A stretch of DNA of 5,769 nucleotides from Acetobacteraceae bacterium (GTDB lineage Bacteria > Pseudomonadota > Alphaproteobacteria > Acetobacterales > Acetobacteraceae), in assembly GCA_947475475.1 (NCBI GenBank), contig CANJOG010000146.1, forward strand, positions 1 through 5,769, in the 5' to 3' direction. Under the pieces are notes generated by a model that was given only the letters and a program-made list of their open reading frames with translations, was not told the origin of the DNA and ran no database searches. Of this stretch, positions 1 to 4,864 are shown in pieces. Each line of letters opens with the position of its first letter. Positions within the stretch are counted from its first letter, which is position 1. A program made the position numbers and the translations under genes.

Positions 1-2
1 AA

Positions 3-59
3 TCGCGCTCCTTCATTCCCGTCAGCATGTCCGGCCCCCTGATACCGGTCACGCAGTGA
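3..59 (+). CDS. possible C-terminal end of an upstream gene (partial)
   Basis: From the left edge, the frame beginning at base 3 is open for 18 codons and ends at TGA 57-59. The residues read SRSFIPVSMSGPLIPVTQ. This stop overlaps the GTG start of the flavoprotein gene as GTGA (56-59), the arrangement typical of translationally coupled operon genes. The fragment is too short to assign to a family, and an 18-codon open stretch in GC-rich DNA can occur by chance. The case rests on the overlap and on the absence of a clear ribosome binding site before the GTG. Confidence 0.35.
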   Translation, partial: SRSFIPVSMSGPLIPVTQ

Positions 60-1822
60 TTCGAACAAAACCCGATTCGGGAATCCGTCAGAATCACATC
101 TCAGGGATTCCGTCCACACAGCCTAAGGAACTGATCGTCGATGTTCTCGTCGCCGGAACCGGTGCCGCCGGGCTGACCGCCGCTGTGACCGCGCGCCGCG
201 CCGGGCTCGACGTACTGGTGGTCGAGAAAGACACGAAGTTCGGCGGGACCACGGCGGCTTCCGGGGGGGTGCTCTGGGCGCCGGGCAATCGGCACTCCCC
301 CACCATCCAGCGCGAGACCGGCCTCACCGACAACCGAGACAATGCCCGCGCCTATATTCTCGGCGAGGCCGGCAATTATGCCGAGCCGGATCGCGTCGAG
401 GCTTTCCTCGATGCCGCGCCGCGCATGGTCGATTTCCTGGAGGAGCACAGCCAGGTCCGTTTCTACGGAATGAACTATCCGGATTATCATTCGGAAAGCC
501 CGCATTCCTCCGCGGTGCGATCGCTCGGGACGCTCGACTTCGACGCCAAAGCGATGGGGCCGCATATCAAGCAACTCAAGAACCAACTGCCGCAGACCTT
601 GTTCTTCGGCTTCGCGATCGGCTCCCGCGTCGAAATGATCCGCTTCATGAATGCGGGCCGGTCCCTCAATGCGCTTGTCTATGTCGCGAAAAAACTTAGC
701 CGCCATTTCTGGGACATGCTGCGGCACGGCGAGGCACAAAACCTCGTGCATGGCCGCGCACTCATCGCCCGGCTGGCCCGCAGCCTGTTCGACATGGACA
801 CGCCGATCTGGGTGTCCTCCCCCATCACCCGCCTCCTCATCGAGGATGGCGCAGTGCGTGGCGCTGAAGTCCAGACTCCGGACGGACCAGTGAAAGTCCG
901 CGCGCGTCGCGGTGTCGTCCTCGCCTGTGGTGGTTTTGCCAATGACCCTGAGCGCCGCACGGCAACATTTCCCGCCGCCGCGTCCCGACTTACGCATCGC
1001 AATCCCGCCGCCCCCGGAAACACTGGCGACGGTATCCGGCTGGCGGAAAGCGCCGGCGGATATTTCACCACCGCCGTAGCCCAACCGGCCGCCTGGATGC
1101 CGGTCTCCGTCGTGCCGGGCATCGCCAGCGATGCTGGCGTCTGGCCGCATCTGATCGACCGACAAAAACCGGGCTTCATTGCCGTGCGCAGCGACGGGCG
1201 GCGCTTCGGCAATGAATCGAGCGCCTATCACCATTTCATCCCCCAGCTCATCCGCGCCGCGGGCGAGGATGGCGCCGCCGAGGCGTGGCTGATTGCCGAC
1301 CGCACCGCGATGCGCAAATGGGGCATCGGGCGGGTGCGGCCCGCGCCGGTGCCGCACGAAAACTATCTCCGCTCAGGCTATCTGCACCGCGCCAACAGCC
1401 TGCGCGCCCTGGCGGAGCGGTGCCAGATCGACTCGGCGGTGTTTGAGCAGACAGTCGCGAAATTCAACGCCGACGCAAGTGCCGGCAAGGACTCCGACTT
1501 CGGCCGTGGCCGCCGCGCCTTCGATATTTACCAAGGCGACCCCTATAACGAACCCAATCCCTGCCTCGCCCCGCTCGTCACGCCACCATTCTATGCGGTG
1601 AAGATCCAGGCCGGCTTGATTGGCACCTTCGCGGGCCTTCGCACCGATGTGTCGGCACGGGTTCTCGATGACCAGGGCAGGCCAATCACCGGTCTCTATG
1701 CCGTCGGCAATGATCAGGCGAGCGTCTTCGGCGGCGCCTATCCCGGCGCGGGATCAACGATCGGTCCAGGCATGACGTTTGGCTATATCGCGGGGCGGCA
1801 TCTGGCAGGATTGCCGGTTTAG
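56..1822 (+). CDS. FAD-dependent oxidoreductase, 3-ketosteroid delta-1-dehydrogenase-like
   Basis: Predicted cytoplasmic flavoprotein of the KstD/fumarate reductase flavoprotein superfamily, whose members introduce or reduce C=C bonds next to a ketone. The Rossmann dinucleotide fold starts at about residue 29 with GTGAAG (34-39) and the ribose-binding Glu57 at the end of the second strand (VVEK), followed by FGGTTAASGG. A second FAD-contact segment, GVVLACGGF, lies at 286-294 and NTGDG at 322-326. The C-terminus has the family signature GLYAVGND, GGAYPGAGSTIGPG and MTFGYIAG. Tyr562 and Gly566 sit where the catalytic Tyr and Gly of Rhodococcus KstD1 (Tyr487/Gly491) are expected. Tyr141/Tyr144 (YPDY) and Tyr391 (NESSAY) are candidates for the other two active-site tyrosines. 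The length of 588 aa is slightly above the usual 510-570. GTG 56 is the only ATG/GTG/TTG codon in frame between the window edge and the FAD motif. No clear Shine-Dalgarno precedes it, but it overlaps an upstream stop codon. The family call is firm; the steroid substrate is only an inference, because the GGxYPGxG subgroup also includes flavoproteins of unknown substrate. Confidence 0.92.
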   Translation: MIRTKPDSGIRQNHISGIPSTQPKELIVDVLVAGTGAAGLTAAVTARRAGLDVLVVEKDTKFGGTTAASGGVLWAPGNRHSPTIQRETGLTDNRDNARAYILGEAGNYAEPDRVEAFLDAAPRMVDFLEEHSQVRFYGMNYPDYHSESPHSSAVRSLGTLDFDAKAMGPHIKQLKNQLPQTLFFGFAIGSRVEMIRFMNAGRSLNALVYVAKKLSRHFWDMLRHGEAQNLVHGRALIARLARSLFDMDTPIWVSSPITRLLIEDGAVRGAEVQTPDGPVKVRARRGVVLACGGFANDPERRTATFPAAASRLTHRNPAAPGNTGDGIRLAESAGGYFTTAVAQPAAWMPVSVVPGIASDAGVWPHLIDRQKPGFIAVRSDGRRFGNESSAYHHFIPQLIRAAGEDGAAEAWLIADRTAMRKWGIGRVRPAPVPHENYLRSGYLHRANSLRALAERCQIDSAVFEQTVAKFNADASAGKDSDFGRGRRAFDIYQGDPYNEPNPCLAPLVTPPFYAVKIQAGLIGTFAGLRTDVSARVLDDQGRPITGLYAVGNDQASVFGGAYPGAGSTIGPGMTFGYIAGRHLAGLPV

Positions 1823-1968
1823 GGTTCTCGGCCTGCGGTGAAAAAGTGCGGGGCCAGGTTGACGGCACCGACCGCACCCGCGCCCAAAGCCCCACCCTTT
1901 GCCCCGCCCGCGCGATCAGGCAGACTACCCAGGCAGCGACGCCACGTCGCGCAACTGGCAATCAACAT

Positions 1969-1976
1969 GGGTGAGG
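1969..1976 (+). promoter_or_regulatory. ribosome binding site of the SDR gene
   Basis: GGGTGAGG lies ten bases before ATG 1987 and supports that start. The 164-bp gap upstream (1823-1986) shows no convincing promoter. It contains only a weak 6-bp inverted repeat, GTGCGG (1846-1851) / CCGCAC (1872-1877), with a 20-nt loop and no T-run. Confidence 0.55.
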
Positions 1977-1986
1977 CAATCGTCTG

Positions 1987-2742
1987 ATGCGTTTCAAGGA
2001 CAAGGTTCTTTTCGTCACCGGAGGCGCTTCCGGTCTGGCGCGCGCGACCGCGCTGCAATTCGCGGCTGAGGGCGGCAAGGTCGCCGTCGTCGATCTCAAC
2101 GGCGAAAAGGCGGCCGCCGTCGCCGCCGAACTGCCGGACGCGATCGGCCTGGCCTGCGACGTCTCCAACGAGGATGCCGTCCGCGCCGCCGTTGCCGCGA
2201 CCATCGCGAAGTTCGGCCGGATCGACTGCATCTATGCCGCCGGTGGTCATGCCGATTTCGGCCCGATCGAGGAATGGGACCTCGCCCGCTTCAACAAGAT
2301 GCTCGGCGTGCATATCGGCGGCACCTTCCTGGTGTGCAAGCACGCCGTCCCGCACATGAAGAAGCTGGGCAAGGGTGCGATCGTCACCACCGCCTCGGTG
2401 GCCGGCTATACCGCCCAGCCTTTCAACGCCGCCTATGGCGCCGCCAAGGCCGGTATTGCAGGCTACACCCGCCAGCTCGCCCTCGAACTCGCGCCACATG
2501 GCATCCGCGTCAATGCGGTTGCCCCCGGCCGCGTGCTCTCGGGCATGACCGCGCCGCTCTACACCTCGCGCGGCGGCGGCGACATCGAGCGCGGCAAGGA
2601 ACAGGCCGGCGCCAATAACATGCTCAAGCGCGTAGGCGTGGCGGAAGAAATCGCCATGCCGGTGTGCTTCATGCTGTCCGACGAAGCCAGCTTCTACACC
2701 GGCCAGGTCATGGTCGTTGACGGCGGCGAGACCAGCCTCTGA
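1987..2742 (+). CDS. classical short-chain dehydrogenase/reductase (SDR), probably NAD-dependent
   Basis: A 251-aa soluble oxidoreductase of the classical SDR family, interconverting an alcohol and a ketone with a nicotinamide cofactor. The length is typical (about 250). The cofactor loop is TGGASGLA (11-18). Asp36 at the end of the second strand (VVDLN) favours NAD over NADP. CDV (57-59) is the adenine-ring contact. The catalytic residues are Ser137 (TTAS), Tyr150 and Lys154 (YGAAK). The post-catalytic stretch RVNAVAPG and the C-terminal TGQVMVVDGG are standard. Three usually conserved positions differ: the last Gly of TGxxxGxG is Ala18, the NNAG motif reads YAAG (83-86), and the Asn of the usual VNxxG is His109 (VHIGG). 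The Ser-Tyr-Lys triad is intact, so an active enzyme is expected. The gene follows the flavoprotein on the same strand with a 164-bp gap and its own ribosome binding site, and ends before a strong palindrome. The substrate is unknown; a steroid or other cyclic alcohol is a guess from the neighbours. Confidence 0.95.
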   Translation: MRFKDKVLFVTGGASGLARATALQFAAEGGKVAVVDLNGEKAAAVAAELPDAIGLACDVSNEDAVRAAVAATIAKFGRIDCIYAAGGHADFGPIEEWDLARFNKMLGVHIGGTFLVCKHAVPHMKKLGKGAIVTTASVAGYTAQPFNAAYGAAKAGIAGYTRQLALELAPHGIRVNAVAPGRVLSGMTAPLYTSRGGGDIERGKEQAGANNMLKRVGVAEEIAMPVCFMLSDEASFYTGQVMVVDGGETSL

Positions 2743-2751
2743 GACAAGCTG

Positions 2752-2781
2752 CGTTCCGGCCGCACATGTGCGGCCGGAACG
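2752..2781 (+). terminator. 30-bp perfect palindrome, likely terminator of the SDR gene
   Basis: Starting nine bases after the SDR stop codon, 13-bp arms (CGTTCCGGCCGCA and TGCGGCCGGAACG) flank a 4-nt CATG centre without any mismatch. No T-run follows on the + strand. It would therefore act as a strong GC stem without a classical U-tract, or as a bidirectional barrier between the converging genes. Being perfectly symmetric it could also bind a dimeric protein, but its position after a stop codon and between convergent genes favours a terminator. Confidence 0.7.
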
Positions 2782-2926
2782 TCGCTGCCCTCGACAGCAC
2801 ACGCCGCAATGCGGCTCTACGAGGCCACAGGCTCGCCCTGCGCGCCGACGATCAAGAGCGAACCGGCGGGCCGGCGCGACGGCTCGATCCGGTTCACCCG
2901 GCCGCATCTGTGAGCCATCCGTGAAG

Positions 2927-2940
2927 GTGCCGCGCGGCAC
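2927..2940 (-). terminator. 14-bp palindrome abutting the SnoaL-like stop codon, weak terminator candidate
   Basis: GTGCCGCGCGGCAC is perfectly self-complementary and lies immediately 3' of the stop codon of the - strand SnoaL-like gene (stop at 2943-2941). As RNA it gives a 5-bp GC-rich stem with a 4-nt GCGC loop and no U-tract. It may help to end or protect the - strand transcript. A chance palindrome in GC-rich DNA is possible. Confidence 0.3.
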
Positions 2941-3447
2941 TCAGGCATGGTCAAGATAGCGATGGATGACCCGCCCGCCCCAATGCGGGCCGCCAACGCC
3001 CTGGCGCTCCTTCCAGGTCAGGAACCACTGCCCGTCGATCCTGGCGAAACGGTAATTCGTGTAGGCGGAGCTCCAGATTTCGTATTTCCCGTCGTTGAGA
3101 ATCACGACAATGGAATAGCCCTCGGCCCAGGCAGTCTCGCCCTCAACCCGGATGAACAGGTTGAGCACATTATGCAGGCTGGAATTCTCGATCGTCTGGT
3201 GCAGGTTCGCAGGTGAGGCGATCAGGTCCATCAGCCGGTCCGCACCAGCCCAGGCCACGTCATTCACCTGATAGACGCCATCGGGAGTCCAGGTTCCGAC
3301 CCATTCCTCGGAACGCCCGACATCGGCATTGAAGCTGTAGCGATAGAGGCATTCACGGATCGCTTCCTGATCCTCCAGCACAGCCAACCGCGCCTGGGTG
3401 GCCGCGAGTTGTGACTCCAGCGCCGCCAGTCTTGCCTCGATATCCAT
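2941..3447 (-). CDS. SnoaL/NTF2-like fold protein with N-terminal coiled coil
   Basis: A 168-aa soluble protein with two parts. Residues 1-28 form a short coiled coil with leucines in heptad a/d spacing (Leu7, 10, 14, 21, 24), likely an oligomerisation helix. Residues of about 27-165 match the SnoaL-like branch of the NTF2 superfamily, which includes ketosteroid isomerase, scytalone dehydratase and dioxygenase beta subunits. Visible marks are DQEAIRECLYRYSFNADVG (26-44), with Tyr35/Tyr37/Asp42 facing the cone opening in relatives, then WTPDGVYQ (53-60), LHNVLNLFI with His92 (91-99), and a long final strand pair around YRFARIDGQWFLTW. ATG 3447 was chosen because GGAGGGG lies just upstream and the coiled coil starts there. 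An earlier ATG at 3495 would add 16 unrelated residues encoded partly by the adjacent palindrome. The gene lies 120 bp downstream of the selenoprotein gene on the same strand and converges on the SDR gene. An isomerase, dehydratase or accessory role in cyclic-ketone catabolism fits the neighbours, but many members have no known reaction. Confidence 0.88.
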   Translation of the reverse strand: MDIEARLAALESQLAATQARLAVLEDQEAIRECLYRYSFNADVGRSEEWVGTWTPDGVYQVNDVAWAGADRLMDLIASPANLHQTIENSSLHNVLNLFIRVEGETAWAEGYSIVVILNDGKYEIWSSAYTNYRFARIDGQWFLTWKERQGVGGPHWGGRVIHRYLDHA

Positions 3448-3451
3448 TCCG

Positions 3452-3458
3452 CCCCTCC
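3452..3458 (-). promoter_or_regulatory. ribosome binding site deciding the SnoaL-like start
   Basis: On the - strand GGAGGGG precedes ATG 3447 by four bases (six from the GGAGG core). It selects this ATG over the upstream in-frame ATG at 3495. Confidence 0.75.
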
Positions 3459-3476
3459 GCCGTGTTTTGCCACAGG

Positions 3477-3538
3477 CTAGAGCAACGCCCGTCATTTGGG
3501 ACCGCGTCGCGGACCAAAATGATCGGGCATTGCTCTAG
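3477..3538. repeat. 62-bp imperfect extragenic palindrome (CTAGAGCA...TGCTCTAG)
   Basis: The arms 3477-3506 and 3508-3538 are inverted copies matching at 27 of 31 aligned positions, with three mismatches and one single-base gap. The ends are CTAGAGCA and TGCTCTAG. The centre is CCGCG T CGCGG, and the right arm carries AATGATCGGGC. The element lies between two same-strand genes, 29 bases downstream of the selenoprotein stop codon, and folds into a long stem on either strand. It recalls dispersed CTAGAGC-type palindromes common between genes in alphaproteobacteria (recalled, not checked), so it is probably one copy of a genomic family. It may also end or stabilise the upstream - strand mRNA. 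No coding capacity or flanking target-site duplication is evident. Confidence 0.8.
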
Positions 3539-3567
3539 ACCGAAGCGGCACCAATGCGCGAGGCGCG

Positions 3568-4635
3568 TCAGAACCCCGGCAAATCCGGCTGCGGATAATA
3601 CGCCCGGTCCCCGAGCGCACTCACGCGCTCCCAGAATTCCGGCCCCGCCGCCAGCCCGGTCTCGTTTTTGTCCGCGGCCTGGCGCCAGAAATTCCACGAA
3701 TCCGGGTGTAGGCGGCTGGCCTCGGCGAGGAATTCCATCGCCTCCTCCTCCCGCCCGGCCCGGCGCAGCCAGATGCCGAGGCGGAAATTCGCATCCGCCA
3801 ACGCCTTCTCCGGCGTAATTTCGGGCAGCTTCGCGCGCGCCACTGCCGGGTCCAGCGCATGCCGCCCAGTGCGCACCCAATCCCGCACCGCATCCATATA
3901 GGCAGCGCGAACGGCGGCCCGCGCCGCAGCAGCCTCCGGTGGCAAGGCGCGCGTCACCGGGTCCATGCGGCGGAAATGATCGGTATATCCCGCCGTCTCC
4001 GGCGGGCGGACAATGCGCCCCTCCTCATCGATCCAGACACCTTGAGGAACATTCACCATGCCATAAAGCGCGGCCAGGCGATGATCCACATCGATCAGGC
4101 ACGGATAGGACGGGCTCGCCGCCTCAATCCACGGACGCGCCACCTCCACGCCACCGCTGTCTTCCGCGACGGCCAGGACAGTGAAATTCTCGGTCTTCAA
4201 ACTCTCGTGCAAGTCCTGCCACACGGGCAGGTCCAGACGGCAGCCTCACCAACTGGCCCAGGTGGTGAGAAACACTTTCTTGCCCCGCAAGGCCGAGAGC
4301 GTGTGCATCTCCCCGTCCAGATCGGGCAGGCTGAAATCCGGCGCCGCCAGCCCTGCAAGCGCGTCGGCCCGGCTTTCGGCCCCTGTGCCGAGCACCCAGA
4401 CCTCGCCACCCCGGTCGGACACCACCGGATTTCCCAATTTGCGCCAGAACGCTGCGAGATCGACCGCCCCACCGCGCCGGGCCGCGCTTGCCAGCGGCAC
4501 GCATAGCTCATCGCGGCACATGCCCTCGGGCTTCAGCGCCCATCCGGTCACCGTTTCCGCATCCGCAGCCGACACATACAGCCCATCCTTGGCCGCGATC
4601 GTGAACGCGCCACTCTCCGTCAAGACGACTGCCAT
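3568..4635 (-). CDS. thioredoxin-like (TlpA/ResA-type) selenoprotein, Sec at in-frame TGA, 355 aa
   Basis: One frame runs from ATG 4635 to TGA 3570-3568, interrupted only by TGA at 4248-4246 (codon 130). Residues 1-95 form an N-terminal domain of unknown role with Cys40 and Cys45 (CRDELC). Residues 97-215 form an AhpC-TSA/TlpA-like thioredoxin domain: APDFSLPDLDG (98-108), then LRGKKVFLTTWASW leading into Sec130-Gly131-Cys132-Arg133, then DLPVWQDLHESL, and VNVPQGVW with the expected cis-Pro197. Residues 278-320 look TPR-like (NFRLGIWLRRAGREEEAMEF, then LHPDSWNFW). The TGA replaces the first active-site Cys, the redox pair becomes U-x-C, and a SECIS-like hairpin follows. The start is supported by AGGAGG eight bases upstream. 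There is no signal peptide or membrane segment, so a cytoplasmic thiol/selenol oxidoreductase is likely. Without Sec insertion, translation would stop after 129 aa, before the catalytic Cys. The second part alone could start at GTG 4224, but it would lack the active site. The alternatives are a nonsense mutation or sequencing error at a Cys codon (TGC/TGT to TGA). The partner protein and pathway are unknown. Confidence 0.85.
4206..4239 (-). promoter_or_regulatory. candidate bacterial SECIS element for Sec insertion
   Basis: Counting the U of UGA as 1, nucleotides 18-23 (CCUGCC) pair with 29-34 (GGCAGG) around the apical loop CGUGU (24-28). A lower stem can continue: G16-C36, G15-U37, C13-G39, U12-A41, G11-C42, C10-G43, with A17/A35 and U14/U38 mismatches and C40 bulged. 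The loop starts 20 nt after the UGA and has G in its second position followed by U. The known bacterial SECIS layout (for example E. coli fdhF, loop G23-U24) has a short stem just downstream of UGA with a guanine at the start of the apical loop, recognised by SelB. The fold was done by eye. Confidence 0.7.
4246..4248 (-). other. UGA recoding site (selenocysteine codon, residue 130)
   Basis: The TGA is followed by G (UGAG) and sits between TGG (Trp129) and GGC (Gly131). The surrounding WASW-x-GCR matches the WASWCxxCR type of active site of thioredoxin-fold oxidoreductases, with TGA in place of the first Cys codon. TGA differs from TGC/TGT by one base, so Cys-containing homologues are expected. 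Confidence 0.8.
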
Positions 4636-4643
4636 CGTCGGTG

Positions 4644-4649
4644 CCTCCT
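4644..4649 (-). promoter_or_regulatory. ribosome binding site of the selenoprotein gene
   Basis: A perfect AGGAGG on the - strand, eight bases before ATG 4635, fixes the start. It indicates that the N-terminal half before the TGA is a genuinely translated gene and not a shadow frame. Confidence 0.8.
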
Positions 4650-4670
4650 GCTAACGCGGCTCCAGCCGTA

Positions 4671-4724
4671 GCGGGATTCACCCTGTCCGGCAACGAGAAC
4701 AATCCCGCCCACCCCAATCCCGCC
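4671..4724. repeat. three copies of an AATCCCGC motif upstream of the selenoprotein gene
   Basis: CAATCCCGCC occurs twice in tandem at 4700-4709 and 4715-4724 (15-bp period), and its core recurs inverted as GCGGGATT at 4671-4678. The set lies in the 229-bp divergent intergenic region (4636-4864), 36-89 bases upstream of the selenoprotein start. Regular spacing plus an inverted copy fits operator half-sites, but no regulator is known. No clear -35/-10 pair was seen nearby. Confidence 0.4.
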
Positions 4725-4799
4725 AGCAGGGTTGAGCCAGGCGCTGACGCTTTGCAGCCGACAAACCCTGCCTGCCCTGCTAGAGTGCCCGGCTCCGCA

Positions 4800-4821
4800 T
4801 TCGGTTGCTCCTGCAACCGGA
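4800..4821. repeat. hairpin-forming inverted repeat in the divergent intergenic region
   Basis: CGGTTGC (4802-4808) and GCAACCG (4813-4819) form a perfect 7-bp stem around TCCT, extendable by a wobble and a T-A pair to 4800-4821. It lies 43 bases upstream of the SWIM gene start, probably in its leader or promoter region, so it may be an operator or a leader hairpin. No T-run follows, so a terminator is less likely. Confidence 0.4.
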
Positions 4822-4864
4822 GTCCCCGCCGCCCCGCCACACGCTGAAGGTCCCTCCCGCACCG

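Noticed and set aside
101..1357. 418-codon - strand frame opposite the flavoprotein
   Set aside because: A shadow of the + strand gene in GC-rich DNA. It has no domain or RBS, and the + frame carries complete FAD motifs.
1823..1987. Read-through extension of the flavoprotein past TAG 1820-1822 (the frame stays open to TGA 1985-1987)
   Set aside because: The protein already ends at the normal family C-terminus. The extension is Pro/Arg/Ala-rich without recognisable sequence, as expected by chance in GC-rich DNA, and there is no recoding signal.
2756..2912. Imperfect 15-base direct repeat (2756-2770 and 2898-2912, 13 of 15 identical)
   Set aside because: The first copy is part of the palindrome and the second has no matching partner arm. 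In a GC-rich gap this is probably chance.
1819..2940. Long - strand open frame (373 codons) opposite the SDR gene
   Set aside because: It is antisense to a clear SDR with intact motifs. It is composition-driven (Ala/Gly/Arg/Asp-rich), has no recognisable domain, and spans the terminator palindrome.
3448..3495. Extension of the SnoaL-like protein to ATG 3495
   Set aside because: The extra 16 residues are encoded partly by the extragenic palindrome, do not fit the coiled coil, and would bypass the strong GGAGGGG site before ATG 3447.
3568..4224. Separate 218-aa gene starting at GTG 4224
   Set aside because: This start lies inside the thioredoxin fold, just after the active site, and lacks a Shine-Dalgarno. 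It is exactly in frame with the upstream half across the TGA, so one recoded gene explains it better.
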